A stretch of 64,000 nt of DNA from Motilimonas sp. E26. Lineage in GTDB: Bacteria > Pseudomonadota > Gammaproteobacteria > Enterobacterales > CBDFNC01. Position 1 is the stretch's first letter, and the number at the start of each line of letters is the position of its first letter. This document shows positions 36,903 through 46,969 of the stretch, in pieces. The notes under the pieces are model-generated. The model ran no database searches. It worked only from the letters and a program-made list of their open reading frames with translations, and was not told the DNA's origin. Position numbers and translations under genes: made by a program. The DNA lies in the NCBI RefSeq assembly GCF_021278025.1, contig NZ_JAIBHJ010000005.1:124001-188000 (forward strand), in the 5' to 3' direction.

Positions 36903-38408
36903 ATGAGTTCTTCAAGTACTCTACGCAAAAGCGCATCTTGGGTTGCCCTAGGGAATTTAAGCTGCCGCGTGATTGAGTTTGGTTTTTCCATTGCTCTGGC
37001 TCGTATTTTATTACCCGAACACTTTGGCCAAGTCGTCACAGTACAAATATTTACTGGCTTCGCCTCCTTGCTGGTCGGAGGTGGATTAGGTCAAGCTCTC
37101 GTACGTCAGCACCAGATAACAGAGGATGACAGGCGCACCGTTTTTACGATACAACTGCTAACAGGTTTAGGATTTTTTACTGCTTTTACCGCTGTCAGCC
37201 CAAGCTTTGCTGATTTTTTTAAACAAGATATTTACCTCAGTCTGATGCCGCTCGCGGCCGCCACCTTCATCGCTCGACCTTGGGTCAATATTCAAGGTGT
37301 ACTGCTACAACGTGATTATCAGTATCACCACATTACCCGAATTAAAATCATCACTTTAATCGCCAGTTCAACCATTAGCTTGGTACTGGCTTTGGTCTAC
37401 CGCAATCCCCACAGCTTAATCATTGGCGGTTTGGTCAGTAGCTTAATCTCATTTCCATTGCTCACCCGCTGCAGTCACTGGATACCAAGACTTGGTTTGA
37501 AGCGCGCTTCGGTCAACAAGTTAGCCAACTTTGGCGCTACTTTTACCGGCAACAATTTACTGTTTTACGTTCGGAATCAAATCCCTCGTTTTCTGGTTGG
37601 CAGCTTGTTAGGCCCTAGCTCTCTAGGCTTGATGAACAAAGCCGATAGCTTAGCCGAAACCCCTTTGATGGTATTTGTGAATGCTTTAGCACAACCTAAC
37701 TTTCGCCGCATGTCGGAACTCCGGGATCAACCCCAAGCCTATCAAGATCTCTTTATCAAAGTTTGTAGTGTGTTATTGCTTTATATTGGCCCCATCTACA
37801 TTAGCCTTGCACTCCTGTCTAAGCCGTTTATCTCTCTCGTCTTTGGTGAAAACTGGGCAATATCAGGCGAGCTACTGGGCATCCTTGCTTGGAGTGGCTT
37901 TATCCGCTTAATGATAAACCCTGCCAGTACCGTGCTTTCTAGCAAAGCAAAACTGCTAAAAGACATGAGAATAAATATAGAGATTATTATTTTACTGGGT
38001 ATTTATTGTATTGCGTTTTGGCAAAGAGATCTCAGCAGCTTGTGTTATGCATTAGTTGCTGCCAGTGCTTATAACTTAGTGAGAGCACAAAGCTATGCCC
38101 TGCCTTTAGTAAATTTATCGCTGCAACAGTGGTTACGCCAACTGAGTGGTGTTTTTGTTTTTTTACTCGGCTATTTGGGCCTTTCTCTTCTACTCTTAAA
38201 AGGGATGAATATGGCTAACATGGATGTCAACACGCCCTCTGGCTTTATCCTTTGTTTAGTCTGCTCACCATTATTGGCACTAATTTTGTTTTTTACTCTG
38301 CCTTCTACTGCAATTGCTGCAGAACGAAGCAGATTTTTGATGGCAGCAAAACTCGCCATTAAAAAATATAAAACGAAATTCGCCATTGGCTGCAACATGA
38401 AAGGATAG
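36903..38408 (+). CDS. Wzx-type oligosaccharide flippase
   Basis: 501-residue polytopic membrane protein of the polysaccharide biosynthesis (PST/MATE-like) family. About 12 helices, starting WVALGNLSCRVIEFGFSIALARIL, with a GLVSSLISFPLLTR loop and a conserved first-helix pattern typical of lipid-linked oligosaccharide flippases. It should move undecaprenyl-linked repeat units to the periplasm. It is the only flippase in the window and lies inside the plus-strand operon, so that operon builds its own repeat unit. The start has no clear ribosome site and follows the TPR gene by 49 bases. Confidence 0.9.
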   Translation: MSSSSTLRKSASWVALGNLSCRVIEFGFSIALARILLPEHFGQVVTVQIFTGFASLLVGGGLGQALVRQHQITEDDRRTVFTIQLLTGLGFFTAFTAVSPSFADFFKQDIYLSLMPLAAATFIARPWVNIQGVLLQRDYQYHHITRIKIITLIASSTISLVLALVYRNPHSLIIGGLVSSLISFPLLTRCSHWIPRLGLKRASVNKLANFGATFTGNNLLFYVRNQIPRFLVGSLLGPSSLGLMNKADSLAETPLMVFVNALAQPNFRRMSELRDQPQAYQDLFIKVCSVLLLYIGPIYISLALLSKPFISLVFGENWAISGELLGILAWSGFIRLMINPASTVLSSKAKLLKDMRINIEIIILLGIYCIAFWQRDLSSLCYALVAASAYNLVRAQSYALPLVNLSLQQWLRQLSGVFVFLLGYLGLSLLLLKGMNMANMDVNTPSGFILCLVCSPLLALILFFTLPSTAIAAERSRFLMAAKLAIKKYKTKFAIGCNMKG

Positions 38409-38412
38409 CCGG

Positions 38413-39198
38413 ATGATTAACCCACTATTTGCCGCTAATCTTTTAGATCGCCCACGTAAGATAGTGCTGATGTATCACAGCGTGCCAACACTATCGCAGC
38501 AAGCCACCCAATACGACAGCACACTCGCCCAATTTAAGCAGCATCTCGCTTTATTAGCTCAGCTAAATAGCCAAGTTGTCACCCTTAATACGTTAATGAC
38601 AACCCGAGATAGCCAAGGCCTGCAAATTGCGATTACCTTTGATGATGGCTACCTTGATAATTTAACCAATGCGTTACCGGCACTCACTGAGTATCAATTT
38701 CCGGCTACCTTATTTATGGTCACTCGTGCCGCGCCTGCTGTGAGTCAATGGAGCCCGAATCCTAAGCCATTGCTCTCGCCCCAACAATTGCAAAAGCTTG
38801 ATGAACAAGGTTGGGAAATTGGTGGCCACACTTGCCACCATCTTGATTTAACTCGCCTTTCAGCTTCGCAGTCGCAACAACAAATAAACAACTGTAAAGA
38901 TGATTTGGAGCAGCAGCTAGGCAAAGCCGTTAATAGTTTTGCTTACCCCTTTGGCCGCTATCAACAGCATCATGAGGAACAACTGGCTGCGGCTGGATTT
39001 GAGTACGCTTGCACCACGCGTGCAGGCGCTGTGCAACCCCATACTCAACCACTGACGATCCCTCGTATCACCGTTTTCGCCAATGATTGCGCCCCTACGT
39101 TGCTACGTAAGCTGACATTTATAAGTAATAAAATGAGCTGGTTTGACGTCGCGGGTTACTATGCCTCGCGCATTTTAAAAACCAAGGTGGCCTCATGA
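38413..39198 (+). CDS. polysaccharide deacetylase (NodB family)
   Basis: 261-residue NodB-domain enzyme (carbohydrate esterase 4). Motifs: ITFDDGYLDN (catalytic Asp and metal Asp, about residue 75), GGHTCHHLDL (metal histidines, about 138-142) and FAYPFGRY. There is no signal peptide, so it may act on a cytoplasmic lipid-linked intermediate, though a membrane association via the N-terminal helix is possible. AAGGA lies 7 bases before the start. Its stop overlaps the next start as ATGA. It probably removes an N-acetyl group from a repeat-unit sugar. Confidence 0.88.
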   Translation: MINPLFAANLLDRPRKIVLMYHSVPTLSQQATQYDSTLAQFKQHLALLAQLNSQVVTLNTLMTTRDSQGLQIAITFDDGYLDNLTNALPALTEYQFPATLFMVTRAAPAVSQWSPNPKPLLSPQQLQKLDEQGWEIGGHTCHHLDLTRLSASQSQQQINNCKDDLEQQLGKAVNSFAYPFGRYQQHHEEQLAAAGFEYACTTRAGAVQPHTQPLTIPRITVFANDCAPTLLRKLTFISNKMSWFDVAGYYASRILKTKVAS

Positions 39199-40115
39199 TA
39201 GTGTCGGTGATCATGCCTGTGTTCAATGCCGAAAAAACCTTAATTGAAAGCGTCAATTCAGTGTTGGCGCAAAGCTTAACCGATTTCGAATTAATCTTGA
39301 TTAACGACGGCTCAACCGATAGCAGCCCAACGATCGCACAGCAATTAATGACCCAAGAGCCTCGAATTCTACTGTTGACTCAAACCAATCAGGGGGCACC
39401 AAGTGCACGTAATTACGGCATTAGCCAAGCAAAAGGGCAATACCTGTGCTTTCTAGATGCAGATGATCGCTGGCGTAATGACTTTTTACAAAAGATGAGC
39501 CAAGCGCTCGAAAGGGAGCAACAAGATTTTGCTTATTGTGGCTGGCAAAACGTGGGCACCCAACAAGGCGAACCTTTTGTACCGCCCGATTACCAAGCCA
39601 TGCCAGATAAAAAATTAAAGCTTATCCAAAGCACTCGTTGGCCAATCCATGGCGTGATGGTTAATCGCGAGCTGGTAATTGAAAATGGTATGTTTAACAC
39701 TCACTATCGAACCTGTGAAGACTTTGCGCTATGGCTACGTCTAACTCTTAATCGCGACATCGTCAGAGTGCCTGAAGTACTCGCTTATTACGTTCACCAT
39801 TCACATGGCCAACAAACCGATAATCGAGCGCAAATCTTACTCGATCATTTTCAGATCCAACAAGATTACTTCAAGCAACATCCCGAACTTGTCAATGAAC
39901 TGGGCCAAGGGCTATTAACCCAGCTCAGTGAGGGCCACTTATATACACAAGCCATGACAGCCTATTGGCAAGGTGACTTAAATGCTGCCCGCCAAGTATT
40001 TCGTCAATTGATGAAACGACGCTACGGCAAAATAAAACAATGGCTTTATATGTTACCTAGCTGGCTACCTATTCGACTGCATCAGCAGCTACTGGCTTTA
40101 AAACGAGGGCATTAA
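39195..40115 (+). CDS. GT2 family glycosyltransferase
   Basis: 306-residue GT-A enzyme. VSVIMPVFNAEKTLIESVNSVL at the start, LINDGSTDSSPTI, NQGAPSARNYGISQAKG, and CFLDADDRWRNDFL with the DxD near residue 94. The C-terminal third is helical and basic, likely for membrane contact. Starts by ATGA overlap with the deacetylase gene and ends one base before the next GT2, so translation is coupled. Sugar unknown. Confidence 0.92.
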   Translation: MIVSVIMPVFNAEKTLIESVNSVLAQSLTDFELILINDGSTDSSPTIAQQLMTQEPRILLLTQTNQGAPSARNYGISQAKGQYLCFLDADDRWRNDFLQKMSQALEREQQDFAYCGWQNVGTQQGEPFVPPDYQAMPDKKLKLIQSTRWPIHGVMVNRELVIENGMFNTHYRTCEDFALWLRLTLNRDIVRVPEVLAYYVHHSHGQQTDNRAQILLDHFQIQQDYFKQHPELVNELGQGLLTQLSEGHLYTQAMTAYWQGDLNAARQVFRQLMKRRYGKIKQWLYMLPSWLPIRLHQQLLALKRGH

Positions 40116-40116
40116 T

Positions 40117-41049
40117 ATGACGGCATCAGTCACACTGGCTTTTTGTACCTACAATCGCGCTTGGCGGCTGCCCAAATTACTTGCCTCTATTAGAGCGCAA
40201 ACCTGTAGCGTCCCCTTTGATATTTTAGCCGTCAATAACAACAGCCAGGACAACACCTTAGAAGTTCTCAGTGAATTACAAAATTTACCGGGTGCAGAGC
40301 TCAAAGTGGTAACCGAAACCCAGCAGGGCATAACCTTCGCTCGTAACCGTGCGATTAAAGAATGCTTAAATAAAGGCGTGATGATATTCATTGATGATGA
40401 CGAGCTGCCCTTACCAGGATTAATTGAGGCCGCCAGCAAATCGATTTACCAAGATGGCTTTAATATTGTGGGCGGAAAAGTCATATTGGAGCTTGATTGC
40501 CCCAGACCCAAATGGCTGACTGATATGTATTTACCTTTCTTAGCGGCGGTAGATTATGGCGAAGAAGCATTTGTAATAACAGATACAACATCTGCACTGT
40601 GGACAGCTAACATTGCTTATGACATGTCCCTATTTCGCGACCATGCAAACTTAAGATTCGATCCCAGATTCAATCGTATCGGCAGTGATATTGGCGGCGG
40701 TGAAGACATGCAGTTATTTAAGCAATGCCTAGCATTACCCAATATTAGAATACGCTATGAGCCTCAAATGCAAGTGCAACATCATATTGAAGCTTGGCGC
40801 GTAAAGCGCCTATATTTCCTAAAATTACATTATCGCTGTGGCTATAAACAAGCCAAGTTCAACCAAGCTGAGTATCAAGGCAAGACCTTGTTTGGCATTC
40901 CCGGCTTCTTATTTATTCAAGTACTTAAACAGAGTTGGCATAGTTTGATTATACAATTAAAAGGCCAACCTGAAGCATTGCGGCAATGGATGAACGCCTG
41001 CCATACCTTAGGCATGCTTAAAGGCTACCGAGCCAAAAATAGCAGCTGA
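40117..41049 (+). CDS. GT2 family glycosyltransferase
   Basis: 310-residue GT-A enzyme: VTLAFCTYNRAWRLPKLL, NNNSQDNTLEVL, QQGITFARNRAIKE and IFIDDDELPLPGLI (acidic triad near residue 92). A GGGEDMQLFKQC segment near 195 matches the ED base-like motif of GT2 enzymes. GAGGG precedes the start. It ends 53 bases before the second sulfotransferase. No membrane helices. Confidence 0.9.
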   Translation: MTASVTLAFCTYNRAWRLPKLLASIRAQTCSVPFDILAVNNNSQDNTLEVLSELQNLPGAELKVVTETQQGITFARNRAIKECLNKGVMIFIDDDELPLPGLIEAASKSIYQDGFNIVGGKVILELDCPRPKWLTDMYLPFLAAVDYGEEAFVITDTTSALWTANIAYDMSLFRDHANLRFDPRFNRIGSDIGGGEDMQLFKQCLALPNIRIRYEPQMQVQHHIEAWRVKRLYFLKLHYRCGYKQAKFNQAEYQGKTLFGIPGFLFIQVLKQSWHSLIIQLKGQPEALRQWMNACHTLGMLKGYRAKNSS

Positions 41050-41102
41050 AATGACAATAATTGGCGCTCAAAAAGATCGTACAAAATACAGCAGGAGCTA
41101 AT

Positions 41103-42302
41103 ATGAAAGCCATTTTGCACATCGGTACTGAAAAAACGGGCACCACTTCTCTACAGCATTTTTTCAGCAACAACCGACAAGTGTTAAGCCAACAAGGCAT
41201 ACTGTATGCACGCTCTCCTGGTGATGAAAACCACCTAAAGTTGTACACCTATGCCCTTGATGATGACAAACAGGACGATGCTTACATTTATCGCGGATTA
41301 CAAGAACTAAGCAAGCGCCAACAATGGCGCGCAACCTTTCAACATGAACTTAAACAAGAGATAAAACACGCTGCGCAACAAGGTATTCATACGGTTATTT
41401 TTTCTAACGAACACTGCCATTCAAGACTCACTCGCGAGAATGAAATTCAACGCCTAAAAGAGTTACTCGAACCACTCTTTTCAGAAATCGCTGTTAGCGT
41501 TTACCTTCGGCGTCAAGATCAACTTGCTGTTAGTTTATATAGTACTAAGCTCAAATATAACGAACCGAGACAAAACTATTTTTGCCCTGAAGATCCACAA
41601 GATGCCTTTTTTAATTACGCATTGTTGCTAGAAAAATGGTCCAAAGTATTTGGCTATGCCCACATAGAGCCCGCTATTTTTTGCCCGACTAAATTAGCCA
41701 AGGGCGATCTTATCTATGATTTTTGCCAGCGTTATGAAATAGATTTTCAATTGTGCCAGCAAACCCTAATGCAAAACGAATCCCTCGACGCCAAAGGACA
41801 ACATTTTTTACAACAGTTCAATCAGTTCTTGCCTATGTATGTAAACAACCAATTAAACCCCGACCGCTTTGGGATACTAGAAGCAATGGAAGCCCTTTTT
41901 AGTGGCCCAGCCGCACTGCCACCTCGTGCTGAAGCAAAAGCCTATTATCAACAGTTTGCAGCATCCAATGCTCATGTTGCCGACACTTGGTTTGGCGGAC
42001 ATACCATGTTTACACTCGATTTTGCACGCTACCCTGAGCAAGCCCCTCAGGTGCACTTATCGGAGTCCGAGCTGATCGCCATTGCAGCCCAGTTATGGCT
42101 GCAACAAAAAAGTCAGCGCCAACAAGCTGAATCGAATTTACTCACACAATTAAAAGAAAGCAGCAATGACCAAGTCCGCTATCAAAAATTAGCCGAATAT
42201 TTTGCCCCTAGCCATCACGACTTAGGGAAATTTTTAATGGACTGCGCCCTCGATAAACGCTCATTAACCGATAAAATAAGCCAAAAGATAAAGCGGGCAT
42301 AA
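41103..42302 (+). CDS. sulfotransferase-like protein, last gene of the plus-strand operon
   Basis: 399-residue protein with a P-loop at the very N-terminus, LHIGTEKTGTTSLQHFF (about residues 5-20), which matches the 5-prime PAPS loop. SVYLRRQDQLAVSLYSTK (about 132) fits the 3-prime PAPS region with Arg and Ser. The remainder is a helical domain of about 200 residues with no family that I recognise. AGGAGC precedes ATG 41103; the longer frame from 41061 lacks this. It is convergent with the sulfatase-like gene, with only 12 bases between. Acceptor unknown. Confidence 0.72.
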   Translation: MKAILHIGTEKTGTTSLQHFFSNNRQVLSQQGILYARSPGDENHLKLYTYALDDDKQDDAYIYRGLQELSKRQQWRATFQHELKQEIKHAAQQGIHTVIFSNEHCHSRLTRENEIQRLKELLEPLFSEIAVSVYLRRQDQLAVSLYSTKLKYNEPRQNYFCPEDPQDAFFNYALLLEKWSKVFGYAHIEPAIFCPTKLAKGDLIYDFCQRYEIDFQLCQQTLMQNESLDAKGQHFLQQFNQFLPMYVNNQLNPDRFGILEAMEALFSGPAALPPRAEAKAYYQQFAASNAHVADTWFGGHTMFTLDFARYPEQAPQVHLSESELIAIAAQLWLQQKSQRQQAESNLLTQLKESSNDQVRYQKLAEYFAPSHHDLGKFLMDCALDKRSLTDKISQKIKRA

Positions 42303-42314
42303 AATACATTTTAG

Positions 42315-44342
42315 TTACAACATCGATTGTAACTTGTTAACTAACTCGGGGTGTTGCGACGCTAAATTCGTAGTAAAGCTCGGATCGCTGACAAAGTTAT
42401 ATAACTGATACTGATAACCTGAGTTCATGGCTAAACGTGCCAACGCCCAATCTTGATGTAACAACATTTTATCCCGAGCTTGCTCGACCGCTAGTTGATA
42501 TTGCAATTTGATTGCCAACGTACCTGTTTGTTTATCGGGAATTTCCAATAACTCAGTCAACTCAGGATAACGCAAATGCTGTTCAGGCATGGCCGGTGGC
42601 GGCGCTAGCCAAAGTCCCGTTTCATAATAAACACAGCTCTGCTCAATATGCTGCTGTAGCACTCGTCCTTGTACCGAAGTGGGAATAGGCAAATCCAGTA
42701 AACTCAATAACGAAGGCATCAAGTCGACACTGCTGCAAAGTTGCTGGTTATATTCTGGCTGTGGCTGGCGAGGATCAAAAATAAGCAATGGCACTCGAGC
42801 ACTGGCCGTACCAAAAATATCATTACCTTGGCCCCAGCAATTGCGCTCAAAAAAATCGATGCCGTGGTCACTGTATATCACCAACAAGGTGTTTTCCGTT
42901 AAGCCAAGCTGATCTAATTGCTGTTTTATTCGGCGTACTTGATCGTCAAAACAGCGTACGCAACCATCATAAAGGTGCAATATCTGTGATAAATCAAACG
43001 CAGACTCAGGCTCTTTTTGGCTGCGAATAATATCTTCAGGCTCATTCAGCTTACACATGCCAAATTTTGAATTACCCAAATATTCAGCCGAACCATAAGC
43101 ACTGTAATAGGGATATTCACAGCTAAACGGAGGATGCGTGGCGCCAATAAACATATTGAGAAAAAACGGCTGGTCCGGCTTGCGCTCACAAGCTAACCAA
43201 TGACAGACATCTTGAGTCACCGCCTGATTTAAAGGCACGCCAGGTAAATAATACAACTCCGGCAAACACCGTTTAAATAAGCGGTTCTGTGAAAAAAGAG
43301 CCAGTAACATACGAAAATGTTTAGGCCCTTGACGCAGCAAGTATTTCAAATTCCATTGATCATCAGGCGCTTGAATTTTATCAAACCCCATCGCCATTTT
43401 TTTGAAATCGGAACCGGTCCAATCGGTAAACACCGCGGTCTGATAACCAGCACGGCCCAATTCTGACGCCAAATCACTGACTTTAAGCTTGGCCGTCTCA
43501 TCAGAAACAAAGTTTGTTTTAACGCCGTGCTTATCAGGGTAGGTTCCGGTAAACCAAGAGGCCAGTGACGGTGCGGTACGCGGGATAGGCGTATAACAGC
43601 GTGAATAGTAGCAACTATGCTTCGCTAAGGTATCAATGGCTGGCGATAACTGCCGTTCACAGCCATCAATGCCTAAACAATCCGCTCGTAAGGTATCACA
43701 GCCTAAGGTAATCACATTCATTTTGGCCTGCTGCCCAGCCGCAACGGGCCAGCATCGCGCAGGGAAACACAGTGCTGGCCAATAAGCAATTAACACCGGC
43801 AAGGCAAGCAAACAACATAGCAATATGTAGCTAAGAGCCACATCGGCCAATAGCAAGCTGGTTTGCCAAGCTAGCCAACAGCAAGAGCCAACAAATAGCA
43901 ACGCAACCCAGCGCAGTCGACTGATACTTAAACGCCGCCATAACGGGATTAAGCGCGCCATACTGTAACTCGACGTAATTAATATAGCGCCGGGCTTGAT
44001 CAGCAAGCGATAACAAAATTGAAAGCCACAGCCGAGCAAAATCATTAATCCGGCGGATGCCATTAAAGCTGTAAAATTCAACTCCCTAACCGATACCTGT
44101 AGCAAACTGAAACCAATTAATGCCCCCGCCATCCCCAACCAAAAGAAAATAAGAAAACTCCAACTGCTTAAACGCAACATCACAGCAACAAAATACAGTG
44201 AAAAGTGTTGGGTTATTTCCGCTTTTACTTTAGGCCCCGAGTAAGCGCTATCTTGCACACTAAGCAGCAGCAACCCACAACTTGCCAGCGCAGCAGGAAT
44301 GGCTGCAGCCTTCAATAACATAACCAGTATAAGGCAGCTCAT
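42315..44342 (-). CDS. membrane sulfatase-superfamily protein without the formylglycine cysteine
   Basis: 675 residues: several N-terminal membrane helices (about 1-205), then an alkaline-phosphatase-fold domain starting MNVITLGCDTLRADCLG (metal Asp). The nucleophile loop reads RTAPSLASWFTGTYP: the position of the Cys/Ser of true sulfatases is Thr (about residue 256), and the following Arg is Leu. VIYSDHGIDFF gives the second metal site. This suggests a phospho- or sulfo-transfer enzyme, or a hydrolase using Thr, rather than a formylglycine sulfatase. ATG 42315-44342 overlaps the upstream glycosyltransferase stop as ATGA. The domain should face the periplasm. Confidence 0.82.
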   Translation of the reverse strand: MSCLILVMLLKAAAIPAALASCGLLLLSVQDSAYSGPKVKAEITQHFSLYFVAVMLRLSSWSFLIFFWLGMAGALIGFSLLQVSVRELNFTALMASAGLMILLGCGFQFCYRLLIKPGAILITSSYSMARLIPLWRRLSISRLRWVALLFVGSCCWLAWQTSLLLADVALSYILLCCLLALPVLIAYWPALCFPARCWPVAAGQQAKMNVITLGCDTLRADCLGIDGCERQLSPAIDTLAKHSCYYSRCYTPIPRTAPSLASWFTGTYPDKHGVKTNFVSDETAKLKVSDLASELGRAGYQTAVFTDWTGSDFKKMAMGFDKIQAPDDQWNLKYLLRQGPKHFRMLLALFSQNRLFKRCLPELYYLPGVPLNQAVTQDVCHWLACERKPDQPFFLNMFIGATHPPFSCEYPYYSAYGSAEYLGNSKFGMCKLNEPEDIIRSQKEPESAFDLSQILHLYDGCVRCFDDQVRRIKQQLDQLGLTENTLLVIYSDHGIDFFERNCWGQGNDIFGTASARVPLLIFDPRQPQPEYNQQLCSSVDLMPSLLSLLDLPIPTSVQGRVLQQHIEQSCVYYETGLWLAPPPAMPEQHLRYPELTELLEIPDKQTGTLAIKLQYQLAVEQARDKMLLHQDWALARLAMNSGYQYQLYNFVSDPSFTTNLASQHPELVNKLQSML

Positions 44343-45265
44343 TCTCGACGCTGCCGATAGTAGCCACACATTTCACCCGCCACAGCAGCGCAGCGCATCA
44401 TGTAGAAGCGGGTTTTAGGCCAATGCAATGAAAATAGTATGTGGAACAAATAGCTTAATAGCTTACGCCACAAATATTTAGGGATCGGACTGGATAACGG
44501 CGACGACAGCATCACCACCGAGCAAGAACGCTGAAAAGCCTTAGATAACAAATAAGTAAGCCGTAAACGTTCAGGATCAACATAATGGAATTGCACTATC
44601 TCAGGGGTGTATTGAATAATGCCTTGATGTGCCATTACTCGACTGACGAACTCACCATCCTCACCACCACATAAGTTGTGTCCGGTCGGGCCTAAATCTT
44701 CGGAAAAACCACCTACTTTGGCAAATAAACCTTGCCGTAACACTAAATTTCCACCACCCGGTAAGCGATGCTGATTCGCTAACACTAGCGGCTTAGCGCC
44801 CAGAGAGTAATCTGGAATCGGCAAAGGATAAATCGCATAATCACTTTTTAAATGCACCCAATTGGGCTCAGAACCATCCCAATCGGGTACGATGCGACCA
44901 CAAATCAAGTCGGCGTTAGGCCAAGCTAACAAGGCCTGCTCAATTTGCACTAAGTATTGACTGTCCACCCGATGATCATCATCCACCAAAGCAATATGCC
45001 AATCGGGCAGATGCGCTAACGCAAGATTAAGGGCAATAGATTTACCCGCGCGTGGTTCGTCCAACCAAATAAGTTTAATACTCCCAGGATGGTCTTGATG
45101 GTATCGCTCCAACATCTGCTGAGTGCCATCACTACAGGCATTGGCGACCACGCAAATTTGCAATTCAAGCAAGGGTCGCTGCGCTTGATTGAGATAGTCG
45201 AGGGTTTTTTGCAGCAGTATTTGGCGTTGATGGCTACAAATAACAACACATAGCTTATTTAACAA
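44339..45265 (-). CDS. GT2 family glycosyltransferase
   Basis: 308-residue GT-A enzyme with LCVVICSHQRQILLQKTL, ANACSDGTQQML, EPRAGKSIALNLAL and IALVDDDHRVD (acidic cluster near residue 96). RLPGGGNLVLRQGLF and the GGEDGEFVSRV base motif (about 210) match the family. The start is TTG, supported by AAGGAGGG about 6 bases before it. A hydrophobic or basic C-terminal tail suggests membrane association. It overlaps the membrane sulfatase-like gene, so the two act together. Confidence 0.9.
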   Translation of the reverse strand: MLNKLCVVICSHQRQILLQKTLDYLNQAQRPLLELQICVVANACSDGTQQMLERYHQDHPGSIKLIWLDEPRAGKSIALNLALAHLPDWHIALVDDDHRVDSQYLVQIEQALLAWPNADLICGRIVPDWDGSEPNWVHLKSDYAIYPLPIPDYSLGAKPLVLANQHRLPGGGNLVLRQGLFAKVGGFSEDLGPTGHNLCGGEDGEFVSRVMAHQGIIQYTPEIVQFHYVDPERLRLTYLLSKAFQRSCSVVMLSSPLSSPIPKYLWRKLLSYLFHILFSLHWPKTRFYMMRCAAVAGEMCGYYRQRRE

Positions 45266-45526
45266 GATCCACCCTCCTTATGAAAAAGCCCAAGCCAACA
45301 GCCGTAACAAGCATATTCCTAACGCTATCTGTTATTAAGGTTAAGTCACCTTAGTATTGCTTACCCAAGACTCGGCTTAAGTATAGTGGTGAATTTTTAG
45401 CTTAGCGCGTAAAAAAGGGGAAAAGAGCAAGCTAAGTGAAGCTGTACAAAGCAACACCGAACCTTGCTGCTTAACGTGCTCTCGACTAGAGTCATAGTAG
45501 GATATTTGCACTTCAGGGAAGAGATA

Positions 45527-46477
45527 ATGAACAAATTCTTTATTATTGGCCCACCACGCTCGGGCACAACCTTGTTGCAATTCATGCTTCGCAGCCACCC
45601 TAACATCTCAATCCCTACGGGTGAGTCCCACTTCTTTGTTCCTCTGTTAAAGGGATTCTCATCGCCCAAAACTCGCCAAGATATTACCAGTCTACTTAAT
45701 GATATCAGACACTTTAATATCGATTTTTTTGACACGGACTTACATGGTTTACCAGCCGATATAGCCCAAGTGGAGGAAGAGCTCAATCAACGAGATTACC
45801 ACTCCATGGCAGAGTTTATTGACGCCCTGTATCAACTCAATGCGCGAGGCGAAGGCAAGTCAGTTTGGGGAGAAAAAACGCCCTATTATATTCGTCACAT
45901 TCCATTACTAGCGCGCCATTTTCCCGATGCCAAATTTATTGCCATCGTACGAGATGGCCGCGATGTCGCCTTATCAATGATAGATCGTTGCCATGATTTT
46001 GGTGTTCACAATGTTTACACCGCCGCCAAGCATTGGAACTACTATTTAGAGCCACTCCGCTCAGCCCTCAATTCAGAATATAGCGATCGCATCATCACGC
46101 TAAATTATGAAGACCTAATCGCGCAGCCAAGCCAAATTCTCACCGAGGCCCTTAACTTCATCGGCCAAGATTTCCATCCCGATGTCATTAATAATTTTAA
46201 AGTTAAATCCAGCCAGCCAAACGAATTACAAACCCCAAAATTGGCCGCCGATATTGACAATAAAAATGCCAATAAGTGGATGAGTAAAATGACCAATCGC
46301 GACATTGCATTGTTCAACCAAGTTTGTCACGAAAACTTAAATTACTTTAACTACACCACTCAAGGCAACTTAGACGCGCCAGCGGCCCTTTATAAACCGC
46401 TATACAAATTAGAAAACTACCTCAAAACATTACTGCAACCCAGTCATAGTAAAATTAAGAAAAGCCATTTAAGTTGA
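45527..46477 (+). CDS. sulfotransferase family protein
   Basis: 316-residue protein with a classical P-loop, FFIIGPPRSGTTLLQFML (about residues 4-21), and the 3-prime region AKFIAIVRDGRDVALSMIDRC (about 126). The WGEKTPYYIRH segment between them is typical of carbohydrate/aryl sulfotransferases. ATG 45527 has AGGGAAGAG upstream; an upstream in-frame ATG at 45464 is less likely. It is a single-gene plus-strand unit divergent from the GT2-sulfatase-like pair. Acceptor unknown. Confidence 0.88.
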   Translation: MNKFFIIGPPRSGTTLLQFMLRSHPNISIPTGESHFFVPLLKGFSSPKTRQDITSLLNDIRHFNIDFFDTDLHGLPADIAQVEEELNQRDYHSMAEFIDALYQLNARGEGKSVWGEKTPYYIRHIPLLARHFPDAKFIAIVRDGRDVALSMIDRCHDFGVHNVYTAAKHWNYYLEPLRSALNSEYSDRIITLNYEDLIAQPSQILTEALNFIGQDFHPDVINNFKVKSSQPNELQTPKLAADIDNKNANKWMSKMTNRDIALFNQVCHENLNYFNYTTQGNLDAPAALYKPLYKLENYLKTLLQPSHSKIKKSHLS

Positions 46478-46636
46478 CGGTATTGCGTCGTATTCGACAT
46501 GATAAGTCTGTGTTAATAACTGGAGCAGCAAATAGTATGTTTGCCTGTAAACTGCTGTGAATATGTCCTGATAGGCTTTGGCTTTTCATCCCTGAAAACG
46601 AAATGTAGCCTGTACGGCTGATTTAAACTAAGGCCC

Positions 46637-46969
46637 TTAGTGCACGCTCGCTTTAGAAAACACATTGAGAACCACGACACCAGCAACAATCAGGGCCATG
46701 CCTACCATACTGGCAAAGTCCAGCTTTTGCCCATAAATCAACCAACCCGCAACAGAAATCAACACTATCCCCATTCCAGCCCAAATTGCATAAGCAATAC
46801 CAACAGGAATAGCTTTAAGAGACAGTGAAAGAAAGTAAAAAGCGATGGCGTATCCCAAAACCACCAACAAACTTGGCCAGAGTTTTGTAAACCCCTCGCT
46901 GGCCTTCAAGCCAGATGTCGCGAGTACCTCAGCAACAATAGCAACTGCAAGAAACAACCAATTTTTCAT
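46637..46969 (-). CDS. small multidrug resistance (SMR) family transporter
   Basis: 110-residue, four-helix proton-coupled exporter of the SMR family. The essential glutamate is in [17 protein letters not shown] (Glu14), with the core [16 protein letters not shown] (about residue 58) and a fourth helix ending VLNVF. Closest to the EmrE/QacE type. It works as a dimer. It lies alone in the polysaccharide island, with about 160 and 420 bases of noncoding DNA around it, so it looks like a separate insertion rather than a tailoring gene. Confidence 0.92.
   Translation of the reverse strand: MKNWLFLAVAIVAEVLATSGLKASEGFTKLWPSLLVVLGYAIAFYFLSLSLKAIPVGIAYAIWAGMGIVLISVAGWLIYGQKLDFASMVGMALIVAGVVVLNVFSKASVH

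Noticed and set aside
42679-43030. Two plus-strand frames opposite the sulfatase-like gene
   Set aside because: Antisense shadows of a well-supported coding region; no start signal and no family features.
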